DNA from: Streptomyces angustmyceticus
Lineage (GTDB): Bacteria > Actinomycetota > Actinomycetes > Streptomycetales > Streptomycetaceae
Assembly (NCBI RefSeq): GCF_019933235.1
Contig: NZ_CP082945.1
Coordinates: 4,278,001-4,342,000, forward strand
Length of the DNA: 64,000 nt
Direction of reading: 5' to 3'
Shown here: positions 26,381 through 34,872 of the stretch, one piece after another
How positions within the stretch are numbered: position 1 is the first letter of the stretch
How the letters are laid out: every line of letters begins with the position of its first letter
Made by a program: the position numbers and the translations under genes
The notes under the pieces: model-generated
What the model saw: only the letters and a program-made list of their open reading frames with translations
What the model was told of the DNA's origin: nothing
The model's database searches: none

Positions 26381-27058
26381 ATGGCCGCCGGCGGAGACAG
26401 CTCAGTCATACGACGCAGCACCCTGCGCCAGCAGATCGCCGACGCGCTGCGCGACGAGGTCCTGGCCGGCCGGCTGCCGTCCGGCCACCCCTTCACCGTC
26501 AAGGAGATCGCCGAACAGTACGGCGTCTCCGCCACCCCCGTGCGCGAGGCGCTCCTCGACCTCTGTGCCCAGGGCCTGCTCGACGTCGAACAGCACCGCG
26601 GCTTCAAGGTGCACGCCTTCACCGCCGACGACTTCCGCGCCATGGTCGAGGCCCGCACCCTGATCATCGAGGGCATCTTCCGCAGCGGCGCCGACCGGGC
26701 GCTGCGGGACACCCCCGCCGGGGTCCTGATCTCCATCCGCCGCCGCGCCGACGAGGCCGAACGGGCCGCGCGGGGCGGCGACCTGGACGTCCTGATCGGC
26801 TACGACCTGCGGTTCTGGCGCGAGCTGAGCAGCATCGTGAACAACGCCTACATCAGCGATTTCCTCGACCGGATCCGCGTCCAGACCTGGATGTTCGCGG
26901 TCCCGCTGCTGCGCCGCGAACCCGACCTCAAGGGGCTGCTCTGGCACGGCCACAGCGCCCTGGCCGACTCTCTGCTCCAGCACGACCTGGCCACCGCCCA
27001 GCGGCTGATCGCCGAGTACAACGAGCACTCCCTCGCTCTCGTCGGAACGCGCGGCTAG
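26381..27058 (+). CDS. GntR-family regulator (FadR/FCD subfamily)
   Basis: The ATG at 26381 has GAAGGAG 9 bp upstream. The 225-aa product has a GntR winged helix (TLRQQIADALRDEVLAGRLPSG, TVKEIAEQYGVSATPVREAL, with the wing at about residues 60-75) and a mainly helical C-terminal FCD domain starting DFRAMVEARTLIIEG. Such domains bind small carboxylates or amino acids, often through a metal. Its place directly after an aminotransferase suggests local control of that catabolic step. The effector is unknown. Confidence 0.92.
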   Translation: MAAGGDSSVIRRSTLRQQIADALRDEVLAGRLPSGHPFTVKEIAEQYGVSATPVREALLDLCAQGLLDVEQHRGFKVHAFTADDFRAMVEARTLIIEGIFRSGADRALRDTPAGVLISIRRRADEAERAARGGDLDVLIGYDLRFWRELSSIVNNAYISDFLDRIRVQTWMFAVPLLRREPDLKGLLWHGHSALADSLLQHDLATAQRLIAEYNEHSLALVGTRG

Positions 27059-27117
27059 CACTACGCTGTCCCGACCATCGGCCGTAATGGGCCGTACCCG
27101 TAGCTGTACGTGCGCCG

Positions 27118-27804
27118 GTGTCCCCGTCCCCGACCGGAAGCGAGCCCACACTCGTGGCATGTGACCTGTGGCTGGTACCCCTCGTCGATGTGCTGTGCCA
27201 CAGCCCCGACAACCCGTTCTCCGAAGAGATCGCCGCCTACGACAAGGCCCTGACGGAAGCGGGCCTGCCACCGGTCCCGGTCTTCAGCTACATGCCCGGC
27301 CTGTCGGGCGACGTCGCCCCGGTCGCCGGCTTCGACTACGACGCCCTGCACTTCCTGCGCCGCGCCTACCTGCTGCGCCTGTGCGGCCTGGAGGTGACTC
27401 CGGTCGACGAACTGGGCGGCGACTACGAGCAGTTGCTGGAGATGTTCGAGGCCACCGCGCAGCAGTCCCACCTGGTGTGGCACTACGACCACGCCGGCGC
27501 CTACGTCCCGGTCGACTTCCCGCACCCGCTCGCCAACGACGAACTCCTGGAGGGCGGCGGCCCGCTGGGCTCCTCCCACGGCCTCCTGCGCGACCTGGAA
27601 CTGGTTGCGCCATCCCTCGGTATCGATCCGGCCAATCCGCCCGCCGCCCCCGCACCCCCCGCAGGCCCCACCTCCCTGGAGGAGCGCTCCGCCGCCACCC
27701 CCCTGGACGACAGCCCCTTCGCCCGCGAACGCCACGTCTGGCTCGGCCTCCACGCCGCCGCCACCCGAAGCCTCAGCCAAGGCTCCATGATCGTCTTCAG
27801 CTGA
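27118..27804 (+). CDS. Conserved actinobacterial protein of unknown function
   Basis: The product has up to 228 aa. The start is uncertain: GTG 27118 has no clear ribosome site, and GTG 27154 would give VACDLWLVPLVDVL. The sequence has no signal peptide or membrane helix. Ordered parts include DNPFSEEIAAYDKALTEAG, FDYDALHFLRRAYLLRLCGL, QQSHLVWHYDHAGAYVPVDF and a Pro-rich stretch at about 172-192. Aromatic and acidic residues are frequent. I recognise no enzyme motif. The gene converges on the SLATT-like gene across a long inverted repeat. Confidence 0.75.
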   Translation: MSPSPTGSEPTLVACDLWLVPLVDVLCHSPDNPFSEEIAAYDKALTEAGLPPVPVFSYMPGLSGDVAPVAGFDYDALHFLRRAYLLRLCGLEVTPVDELGGDYEQLLEMFEATAQQSHLVWHYDHAGAYVPVDFPHPLANDELLEGGGPLGSSHGLLRDLELVAPSLGIDPANPPAAPAPPAGPTSLEERSAATPLDDSPFARERHVWLGLHAAATRSLSQGSMIVFS

Positions 27805-27837
27805 CCCTCACCCTTCAGGTCCCCATCGACCACCTGG

Positions 27838-27919
27838 CCCCACCCACCCACGGTGCCCACCCACGACCTCACCCACCCACCCACGGTGCCCACCCACGAC
27901 CTCACCCACCCACCCACGG
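27838..27919. repeat. Short tandem repeat, 33-bp period
   Basis: About 2.5 copies of a C-rich unit containing CACGGTGCCCACCCACGACC (first GGTGCC at 27852, second at 27885). It is non-coding and lies between two convergent genes. Confidence 0.8.
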
Positions 27920-27926
27920 GAGGGGA

Positions 27927-27993
27927 CGGGCCGGAGGGGCAGGGGTGTGGGACGTAAAGCGAAGCAGTCCCACACCCCTGCCCCTCCGGCCCG
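27927..27993. terminator. 26-bp perfect inverted repeat between convergent genes
   Basis: Positions 27927-27952 and 27968-27993 are exact reverse complements, with a 15-nt loop. The arm carries GGGGCAGGGGTGTGGGA. It is an exceptionally long stem and should stop transcripts from both sides. Its size and the adjacent tandem repeat suggest that it may belong to an interspersed repeat family. Confidence 0.8.
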
Positions 27994-28127
27994 GCACCGG
28001 CACGTACAGCCCCGCGCAGCGGACCCCGCCCGCCGCTGGGGGTACCTCCCACGCCCTTTAGGCAGTGGGGGAGCAACGGCGACAAGCCCCCACGGCGGGA
28101 CAGCCGAAAACGCGGCAAGCCAAGCGC

Positions 28128-28895
28128 TCAGCGCGGCGCCTCCGGCGGCCGCTGCCGCGGCATATTCGCCCGAGGCAATGGCGGCACCACGAACCGCCCG
28201 GCCACCCCCGGCTCCTCCTGCCGCGCCCCCACGGCGGCAAAGCCGCCCCCGCGCGCCGCGGCACACCGCAGCGCATCGGCCCGGAACTGCGCCATCCAGT
28301 CGGCGGTCTCGGCCCGCACCAGCTCCCCGACGTCCTCGGTGAACCGCCGCAGCACGCCCAGGCACCGCTCCGCCGCCTCGCCCGCGGTGCCCTCGGTCGG
28401 CCCGAGCACCTCGCGCACGCTCTCCACCGCCCAGTCGAACTGCAGCGCCTCCAGCCGCCGGTGGATCGCCTGGGCGGTCGCCAGGTCCCGCATCCAGCCG
28501 GTGGTCATCCCGAAGTACCGGTCGCAGCCCACGCACACGGCCGCCAGCAGCAGCGACAGCGCGCCCCAGGGCGCCCCGCCCGCCCAGAACCCGGCGAGGT
28601 CCAGCAGCGGGAGCACCCCGCCCGCCGTCGCCCCGGCGGCGGCCCCCAGCCGCAGCGCCCGCGCGCCGCGGCGCTTGGCCAGCCGGCCCCGCAGGTACCA
28701 GTCGGCGCTGCGCAGCGCGCCCTCCTCGCACCAGAGGTAGAGCGCGTCGAGGCGCTCGGCGGGCTCCCCCCAGTCGCCGAGCGGGAAGACCCGCCCCGCA
28801 AGATCCCTCCGGGCGCTGCCCCGGCCGCCGCTCTCCCCGGCGGGACCGCCGCCCTCCCGAGGGGGCCCCTCGGGCTGCATCTCCGGATGACTCAC
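28128..28895 (-). CDS. SLATT-like two-transmembrane protein
   Basis: The GTG at 28895 has AGGGAG 7 bp upstream, giving a 255-aa protein. After a polar N-terminus, residues about 45-80 form a helix (LDALYLWCEEGALRSADWYL, RGRLAKRRG). Two hydrophobic helices follow (about 82-103 and 108-124). A long C-terminal helical part begins YFGMTTGWMRDLATAQAIHR. This order matches the SLATT family, which forms pores in bacterial conflict systems, often with SLOG or nucleotide-sensing partners. No such partner is adjacent here, so the role may be housekeeping. The call is by pattern and is fairly confident for the family. Confidence 0.7.
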   Translation of the reverse strand: MSHPEMQPEGPPREGGGPAGESGGRGSARRDLAGRVFPLGDWGEPAERLDALYLWCEEGALRSADWYLRGRLAKRRGARALRLGAAAGATAGGVLPLLDLAGFWAGGAPWGALSLLLAAVCVGCDRYFGMTTGWMRDLATAQAIHRRLEALQFDWAVESVREVLGPTEGTAGEAAERCLGVLRRFTEDVGELVRAETADWMAQFRADALRCAAARGGGFAAVGARQEEPGVAGRFVVPPLPRANMPRQRPPEAPR

Positions 28896-29107
28896 CCGTG
28901 CACTCCCTCTCTGTCTCCACGACCCCGCGGCCCACGTGCCGCGGACGAGACGCTCCGTCCCCTGTCTGCATGCCGCAGACGCATATATCCGTGCACATCC
29001 GCGCACACCCATGCATCCGAGTACATCCGAGACGCACATGACGAAACGAACGAGGAGGCCGTCACACCCAGCCCCTTCCTACCGCCGAACGGCTGGCGTC
29101 GGCCCCA

Positions 29108-29145
29108 CGATCACGCTCTTTCCGCCCGGAAGGGGCGCGTGATCG
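29108..29145. promoter_or_regulatory. Inverted repeat upstream of purD
   Basis: CGATCACGC (29108-29116) is repeated exactly in inverse orientation at 29137-29145, with a 20-nt centre that is itself partly self-complementary (TTTCCG/CGGAAG). It lies about 140 bp before purD. It may be an operator or the end of a short transcript. Confidence 0.4.
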
Positions 29146-29270
29146 GATATAAGGCGGCCGACCGCCTCACCCGAAAGAGTTGCCACCGCGGCGACGCGCG
29201 GTTTCCGGCCGCCCCGGACCCGTGCGCCGGCCCCGGCCCGGCCGACGTCGGGGCGGCGCGCGCTCTCGTC

Positions 29271-29276
29271 TAGGCT
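29271..29276 (+). promoter_or_regulatory. purD -10 element (leaderless start)
   Basis: TAGGCT ends 6 bp before the purD GTG, and no ribosome site is visible. This is the spacing of leaderless Streptomyces genes, where transcription starts at the start codon. Confidence 0.55.
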
Positions 29277-29282
29277 GCCACC

Positions 29283-30557
29283 GTGAAGGTCCTCGTCATC
29301 GGCGGCGGCGCCCGCGAACACGCCCTGTGCCGCTCTCTGTCCCTCGACCCCGACGTCACCGCGCTGCACTGCGCTCCCGGCAACGCCGGCATCGCCGAGG
29401 TGGCCGAATTGCACGGGGTCAACGCCCTCGACGGCGCGGCCGTCGCCGAACTCGCCGTCGGCCTGCAGGCCGACCTGGTCGTCGTCGGCCCCGAGGCCCC
29501 GCTGGTGGCGGGCGTCGCGGACGCCGTGCGCGACCGCGGCATCCCGGTCTTCGGCCCCTCGGCCCAGGCCGCCGAACTGGAGGGCTCCAAGGCCTTCGCC
29601 AAGGACGTGATGGCCGCCGCGGCCGTCCCGACCGCCCGCAGCTACGTCTGCACCACGCCCGCCGAGGTCGACGCGGCCCTCGACGCCTTCGGCGCGCCGT
29701 ACGTCGTCAAGGACGACGGCCTGGCGGCCGGCAAGGGCGTCGTGGTCACCGACGACGTCGCGGCGGCCCGTGCGCACGCCCTGGCCTGCGACCGCGTGGT
29801 CATCGAGGAGTTCCTCGACGGCCCCGAGGTGTCCCTCTTCGCGGTCACCGACGGCGAGAGCGTCGTCCCGCTGCAGCCCGCCCAGGACTTCAAGCGCGCC
29901 TACGACGGCGACGAGGGCCCCAACACCGGCGGCATGGGCGCGTACAGCCCGCTGCCCTGGGCCGACCCCAAGCTGGTCGACGAGGTCCTGGCCACCGTCC
30001 TGCAGCCCACCGTCGACGAGCTGCGCCGCCGCGGCACCCCGTTCTCCGGGCTGCTCTACGCGGGCCTGGCGATCACCTCCCGCGGGGTGCGCGTGATCGA
30101 GTTCAACGCGCGCTTCGGCGACCCGGAGACCCAGGTCGTCCTCGCCCGCCTCAAGACCCCGCTCGCCGGCCTGCTGCACGCCGCGGCCACCGGCACCCTC
30201 GCCACGTTCCCGCCGCTGCGCTGGAGCGACGGCGCCGCGGTCACCGTCGTCATCGCCTCGCACAACTACCCGGACACCCCGCGCACCGGCGACCCGATCG
30301 ACGGCCTCGCCGACGTCGCGGCGCAGGACGGCCCGGAGGCGTACGTCCTGCACGCCGGCACCAAGCGCGACGACTCCGGCGCGGTGCTCAGCGCGGGCGG
30401 CCGGGTGCTGTCCGTCACGGCCACCGGCTCCGACCTCACCACCGCCCGGCGGCGTGCCTACGACGCCGTCGGCCGGATCTCCCTGGACGGCTCCCAGCAC
30501 CGCACGGACATCGCCGCCAAGGTCGCGGCCGACGCGGCACAGGCGCCGGGCGCCTAG
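29283..30557 (+). CDS. purD: Phosphoribosylamine-glycine ligase (GARS)
   Basis: The 424-aa protein makes glycinamide ribonucleotide from phosphoribosylamine, glycine and ATP, the second step of purine synthesis. It has the ATP-grasp layout: MKVLVIGGGAREHAL at the N-terminus, VVGPEAPLVAGVAD, GSKAFAKD, YVVKDDGLAAGKGVV (ATP-binding lysine), EEFLDGPEVSLFA, PNTGGMGAYSP and the metal site EFNARFGDPETQVVL. It is complete and of normal length. The GTG start lies 6 bp after TAGGCT and is probably leaderless. The gene ends at an 18-bp hairpin. Confidence 0.98.
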   Translation: MKVLVIGGGAREHALCRSLSLDPDVTALHCAPGNAGIAEVAELHGVNALDGAAVAELAVGLQADLVVVGPEAPLVAGVADAVRDRGIPVFGPSAQAAELEGSKAFAKDVMAAAAVPTARSYVCTTPAEVDAALDAFGAPYVVKDDGLAAGKGVVVTDDVAAARAHALACDRVVIEEFLDGPEVSLFAVTDGESVVPLQPAQDFKRAYDGDEGPNTGGMGAYSPLPWADPKLVDEVLATVLQPTVDELRRRGTPFSGLLYAGLAITSRGVRVIEFNARFGDPETQVVLARLKTPLAGLLHAAATGTLATFPPLRWSDGAAVTVVIASHNYPDTPRTGDPIDGLADVAAQDGPEAYVLHAGTKRDDSGAVLSAGGRVLSVTATGSDLTTARRRAYDAVGRISLDGSQHRTDIAAKVAADAAQAPGA

Positions 30558-30584
30558 GACCGCCACGACCTCCCGGGCCGTGCC

Positions 30585-30626
30585 CCGCGCGCACCGCGCG
30601 GGACACGGCCCGCGCGGTGCGCGCGG
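30585..30626 (+). terminator. purD terminator
   Basis: An 18-bp perfect stem (30585-30602 with 30609-30626) encloses the 6-nt loop ACACGG. It lies 27 bp after the purD stop. Confidence 0.85.
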
Positions 30627-30683
30627 CCGCGCCCGTCGCGCATCCGGCACCCGTCGCGGACGCTGCGGTCGGTGGCATCTCTC

Positions 30684-30720
30684 CTGGGGCATATGCCACA
30701 TACGGTGACATATGCCCCAG
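30684..30720. promoter_or_regulatory. 12-bp inverted repeat, operator-like
   Basis: CTGGGGCATATG (30684-30695) and CATATGCCCCAG (30709-30720) flank a 13-bp spacer. Each arm contains a CATATG core, and the first also contains the palindrome GGCATATGCC. It is too well spaced and AT-rich at its core to be a typical terminator. It may bind a dimeric regulator of the downstream gene. Confidence 0.5.
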
Positions 30721-31068
30721 TCCTGCGTGTGCCGACCGGGCCGACGTGTCCATCGCCCACACCTGCCCGGCGCCGGTTCCCGGCTTTCCCCAAAGCCATT
30801 CCATCGAGTGACCGCACCAGGTATACGGCTGACGGGGCCCGCACCCCCAACTAGGGTGCCGCGCAAGCGTCCTGTGGTCGCCGGGCCGGATTCCGGCGCG
30901 GTTGCCGCGGCGGCGTCCGGCAAGTGGCTCACCGGCATTGCGATGTCAGTGGCCGGTGCCACAGTGGTGGTGGAGTGCCCGCGCTCGACCCACCGCGCAT
31001 TTTCTCGTACGTCCGTCCCGTGTTCTCTCCGTCCGGCTCCAGCAGGACAGCAGGGGGTGTACAGGCTC

Positions 31069-32877
31069 GTGGCAAGTCCGGAAACAGGCGTCCTGGCGGC
31101 GCGTGCCCGCGCCCTCGCCGTGCTGCGGATCCGCAGCACGGCGCTGGCCGTCGCGCTGCTGCCGGCGGCCGTGGCCGTGGTGCTGTTCGCCGGCCGGGTC
31201 ACCGGCCGCCTCGGCACGGGCCCCGGCTGGGAGCTCGCCGGCTGGATCACGGGCGGCCTCGCGGTGCTCAGCCTGCTCCTGGCCACGCTCGTCACCCTCG
31301 TCGTCGCCCGCGCCAGACCCGCGCTCAGCCCGTCCGTGCCGATCGCCGAGGAGTCGGCCCCCGATCTCTACCGCCTGGTCCGCGACCTCGCCGACCGCCT
31401 CGACGTCCCCGCACCCTCGGCCATAGCGCTCACCCCGGACTGCGACAGCTGGCTCGAGGACCGCACTCACCGCGCCCACGGCCCGCCGCGCCGCGGGGGA
31501 GCGGCGGCCGGTGAGGGGCGCCGGACACCCGAGGCGCCCGTCCTGGTCATCGGCTCACCGTTCCTGTGGTGGATGCGGGTCGCCGAGCTGCGCGCCCTGC
31601 TCGCCCCCGTCGTCGCCGGCACCGGCCCGTCCGCCCACCCCGACATAGCCGCCGCCCGCCGCTTCATCCGCGGCCTGGACGCCGCCGTCGCCGTATCGGC
31701 CCGCGCCCGGGGCCCGCTGCGCGCGCTCCCGCTGCGCTTCGTCGGCCGGGTGGCGCGGCTGCTCCTGCGGGCGGGCCGCGAACACGCCACGATCATGGAA
31801 CGCGCCGTCGCGGCCGCCGCGTCCGAGCGGGCCCAGGGCGTCGACTACGGCCTGCGGATCGTCGCCCAGGAACAGGTCGGCCTCGCCTACGCGGGCTGGG
31901 ACCGGCTGCTGACCCGGGTCGCGCTGCCCGCCTGGCGGATGGGCCGCTGGCCGTCCCGGCTGGACGCCGGGGTGGTCTCCGCGCTCACCGAACTCTCCCG
32001 CCGCGACCGCCTCGCCAACGGCTTCGCCTCCCGCCTCGGCGAGCGCCCCGCCTGCGACCTCCTGGAGGAGCCGGGCGCCATCGACCGCGCCGCCTCCCTG
32101 CTGGCGGCCCGCCTCTTCCACGGCGGCCCGGCCGAGCCCGGACCCGACTGGTCGCCGGTCGGCTGGAGCCAGTACCCGGAAGAGGTCGTGGACCGGAAAT
32201 GGCGCCTGGAGGCCGCCCGTCTCCACCGCGTTCTGGACACCCTCCCGGCGACCGCGCTCCCGGCGGCCCCGCCCGCGCCGGCGCCCTCGGACACCTGCGC
32301 CCCGCACCTCTCGTACGCCCGCTCCGCCCCCGGCCACCCTCCGGACCGCCCGGCCGGCGGCCCGCCGCCCGCCGGCCGTCACGACGCCCCGCCGGCCGCA
32401 CCGCCCCCGGGCCCGACCCTGGCCCGGGTCATCGACCGGCTCGCGCAGGACGAGCGGGCGGGCGATCTGGTCGCCGCCCGGCTGGGCGCGGAGGTCGAGC
32501 GCGAGGAACGCGAGGAGGCGGCCCGCCAGGCCGCCCGCGGCGGCCCGGCGCAGGACGCCGGCATCGGGGTGGCCTGGGGCGACGGCCTGGTGTCCGAGGG
32601 CGGTCTGCCGCTGTTCCCGCTGCAGCCGCCCCGTACGGGCCGTGAACTCCTCGCCGACCACGTCACCGCCATGGTCTGCTGCGCCGCCGTCGACACCGCG
32701 GGCGCCGCCCCCGGCCTGGACTGGCTCGACGGCCCGGCGCTGCTGGTCGACGGCGCCCGCCGCGCCGACCTCGGCCGCCCGGTGCTCAGCCTGGTCGACG
32801 ACGGCGACGCGGAGCCGCTCCGCGGCTGGCTGACGACGGTCGGGGTGCGCCCCGAGAAACCGGTCAGGTTGGTATGA
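31069..32877 (+). CDS. Membrane protein with degenerate M48-peptidase-like domain
   Basis: GTG 31069 (AGGGGG 11 bp upstream) or GTG 31057 are possible starts; the first gives 602 aa. Two transmembrane helices lie near residues 22-43 and 54-78, as in M48 proteases. The following part (APDLYRLVRDLADRLDVPAPSA, then PVLVIGSPFLWWMRVAELRALLA) matches the M48 lead-in to the zinc motif. Where HELGH is expected, residues 180-184 read PVVAG, so zinc binding is lost. The long C-terminal half is Pro/Ala-rich and helical, and ends in a compact domain (LDGPALLVDGARRADLGR-like). I infer a pseudo-protease or scaffold. Confidence 0.6.
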   Translation: MASPETGVLAARARALAVLRIRSTALAVALLPAAVAVVLFAGRVTGRLGTGPGWELAGWITGGLAVLSLLLATLVTLVVARARPALSPSVPIAEESAPDLYRLVRDLADRLDVPAPSAIALTPDCDSWLEDRTHRAHGPPRRGGAAAGEGRRTPEAPVLVIGSPFLWWMRVAELRALLAPVVAGTGPSAHPDIAAARRFIRGLDAAVAVSARARGPLRALPLRFVGRVARLLLRAGREHATIMERAVAAAASERAQGVDYGLRIVAQEQVGLAYAGWDRLLTRVALPAWRMGRWPSRLDAGVVSALTELSRRDRLANGFASRLGERPACDLLEEPGAIDRAASLLAARLFHGGPAEPGPDWSPVGWSQYPEEVVDRKWRLEAARLHRVLDTLPATALPAAPPAPAPSDTCAPHLSYARSAPGHPPDRPAGGPPPAGRHDAPPAAPPPGPTLARVIDRLAQDERAGDLVAARLGAEVEREEREEAARQAARGGPAQDAGIGVAWGDGLVSEGGLPLFPLQPPRTGRELLADHVTAMVCCAAVDTAGAAPGLDWLDGPALLVDGARRADLGRPVLSLVDDGDAEPLRGWLTTVGVRPEKPVRLV

Positions 32878-33123
32878 CCGGAAAGCCGCACTTATCCGCC
32901 GGGCGGGGGCCGGGCGCCTCGCTCCTGACCTCCCGCACCACCGGCTGAATGTTCCCTTCCAGTTCGCATTTCGGGGGCGCTGCCCTCTAAATTCACGACG
33001 AAGGGTGACGAAGTGAGTGCGTAATGTGATGTGCTGGGGGATGGCCGGCCGGGTTCGCCGGGCCGGACGCAGCACCGGCCCGATCGGCCGAGGCCGACCG
33101 GGGACGCGGGAGGGGAGTGGAAG

Positions 33124-34605
33124 GTGGCGACGGATCAGATCAGGCGCTGGGAGTCGGGTGCGCTCGCCCACGCGGTCACGGACCCGTTCGGCCAGGGCCC
33201 GCTGCCCTGGCTGCGCGGCAGCGAGAACTACTTCGACTCCGGCCGCATCATCCCCTGGTACGTCGACCCCGCCGTCGCCCAGGGCGACCTGGCGGTGCCC
33301 GCCCCCAGCAAGCACAACGGCCCCCGCACCGCCGACGACGTCCACCGCCAGATCAAGGGCTTCGCCGGCCCCGGCGCGGTGGCCCCCGGCGAGGCCATCG
33401 ACTTCCGCGTCTCGGTGGACCCGCCCCAGCCGTTCAACATCGACATCTACCGCATCGGCCACTACGCGGGCGCCGGCGCCTCCAAGATCACCAACAGCCC
33501 CCGCCTGGCCGGCATCGTCCAGCCGCCCCCGCTGACCGCCGACCGCACGGCCTCCTGCCACCACTGGTGGCTCTCCTGGCGCCTCCAGGTCCCCACGTTC
33601 TGGCAGCTCGGCGCCTATGTCGCGGTGCTCACCACCGCCGACGGCCGTTACCGCTCCCACATCCCCTTCACGGTCCGCGACAACCAGCCCGCCGACCTCC
33701 TCCTGCTCCTGCCCGACATCACCTGGCAGGCCTACAACCTCTACCCCGAGGACGGCCGGACCGGCGCCAGCCTCTACCACGCGTGGGACGAGGAGGGCGC
33801 GCTGCTCGGCGAGGGCGACGCCGCCACCACCGTCTCCTTCGACCGCCCCTACGCCGGCGCCGGACTGCCCCTGCACGTCGGCCACGCCTACGACTTCATC
33901 CGCTGGGCCGAGCGCTACGGCTACGACCTCGCCTACGCCGACGCCCGCGACCTGCACGCCGGCCGCGTCGACCCGTCCCGCTACCGTGGCCTGGTCTTCC
34001 CCGGCCACGACGAGTACTGGTCGGTGCCCATGCGCCGCACGGTCGAGCGCGCCCGCGACACCGGTACCTCCCTCGTCTTCCTCTCCGCCAACACCATGTA
34101 CTGGCAGGTCGAACTCTCCCCCTCGCCGTCGGGCCCGGAGGCCCTGCTCCACTGCCGCAAGCGCCAGGGCCCCGGACGTCCCGCGCTCTGGCGGGAGCTG
34201 GGCGACCCCGAACAGCGGCTGATGGGCATCCAGTACGCCGGCCGGGTCCCCGAACCGGCCCCCCTGGTCGTCCGCAACGGCGAACACTGGCTGTGGGACG
34301 CCACCGGCGCCCATGAGGGCGACGAACTCCCCGGCCTGGTCGCCGGCGAGGCCGACCGCTACTTCCCGCGCACCAGCCTCCCCGAGCACACCAGCCGCAC
34401 CCTCCTCGCCCATTCCCCGTACCACGACAGCGAAGGCGCCCGCCGCCACCAGGAGACCTCCCTCTACCGCGCCCCCAGCGGCGCCTGGGTCTTCGCCTCC
34501 GGCACCTTCGCCTGGTCCCCCGCCCTCGACCGCCCCGGCCACGTCGACGAACGCATCCAACGCGCCACCGCCAACCTCCTCGACCGCATCTGCAAACGCG
34601 ACTGA
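33124..34605 (+). CDS. N,N-dimethylformamidase beta-subunit-like protein
   Basis: The GTG at 33124 follows a GAGGGGAG-type ribosome site; the product is 493 aa. There is no signal peptide. Segments such as FRVSVDPPQPFNIDIYRIGH, YAGAGASKI, ITWQAYNLYPEDG, TVSFDRPYAGAG, YDFIRWAERYGYDLAYADA, FPGHDEYWSVPMRRTVERA and FLSANTMYWQVEL follow the family whose C-terminal domain is named for the large subunit of dimethylformamidase. Conserved acidic and tyrosine residues in GHDEYW may form the metal/catalytic site. The natural substrate in Streptomyces is unknown; no small subunit gene is adjacent. Confidence 0.78.
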   Translation: MATDQIRRWESGALAHAVTDPFGQGPLPWLRGSENYFDSGRIIPWYVDPAVAQGDLAVPAPSKHNGPRTADDVHRQIKGFAGPGAVAPGEAIDFRVSVDPPQPFNIDIYRIGHYAGAGASKITNSPRLAGIVQPPPLTADRTASCHHWWLSWRLQVPTFWQLGAYVAVLTTADGRYRSHIPFTVRDNQPADLLLLLPDITWQAYNLYPEDGRTGASLYHAWDEEGALLGEGDAATTVSFDRPYAGAGLPLHVGHAYDFIRWAERYGYDLAYADARDLHAGRVDPSRYRGLVFPGHDEYWSVPMRRTVERARDTGTSLVFLSANTMYWQVELSPSPSGPEALLHCRKRQGPGRPALWRELGDPEQRLMGIQYAGRVPEPAPLVVRNGEHWLWDATGAHEGDELPGLVAGEADRYFPRTSLPEHTSRTLLAHSPYHDSEGARRHQETSLYRAPSGAWVFASGTFAWSPALDRPGHVDERIQRATANLLDRICKRD

Positions 34606-34610
34606 CCCCA

Positions 34611-34653
34611 CGACGCCCGCCCCGGCCCACATGCCGCCGGCCCCGGGGCGTCG
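34611..34653 (+). terminator. Terminator after the dimethylformamidase-like gene
   Basis: CGACGCCC (34611-34618) pairs exactly with GGGCGTCG (34646-34653), with further GC pairing inside, starting 6 bp after the stop. Confidence 0.55.
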
Positions 34654-34872
34654 GGCTCCACTCCCGCGCCGCCACGACCGCCGCGCCGGGACACCGGCCC
34701 GTTCGGCCCCGGCCACGGTGCCGCTCGGGGCACTGGCCCCGGCTGCTGCCGCCCGTCGGCCGCCCGCGCGTCGATCGCTCGCTGGGGCGCCTCGCCCGCG
34801 GCCCGGCGCCCGCCCCGTTCGCGTACCCCAGCCCCCGTCCGTCACCACCGGCCCGCGTAGGGGAGAATCGAT

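Larger units (their letters stand above)
28896..29282. other. Divergent region between the SLATT-like gene and purD
   Basis: These 387 bp have no convincing gene. There is an unusual run of ATGCAT/ACATCCG-like short repeats near 28970-29040. The inverted repeat CGATCACGC/GCGTGATCG spans 29108-29145, and a promoter-like TAGGCT sits just before purD. Confidence 0.5.
30558..31068. other. Long intergenic region after purD
   Basis: These 511 bp hold the purD terminator (30585-30626) and a 12-bp inverted repeat at 30684-30720. The sequence up to the next gene is weakly coding-like and continuous with the next reading frame, but lacks a supported start. Confidence 0.5.

Noticed and set aside
27838..27919. 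C-rich repeats considered as a CRISPR array
   Set aside because: There are only about 2.5 adjoining copies with no unique spacers, and no cas genes are present.
31555..34848. A minus-strand open frame of about 1100 codons
   Set aside because: It spans the antisense of two supported genes, and the product is Gly/Ala/Arg/Val repetitive with no motif.
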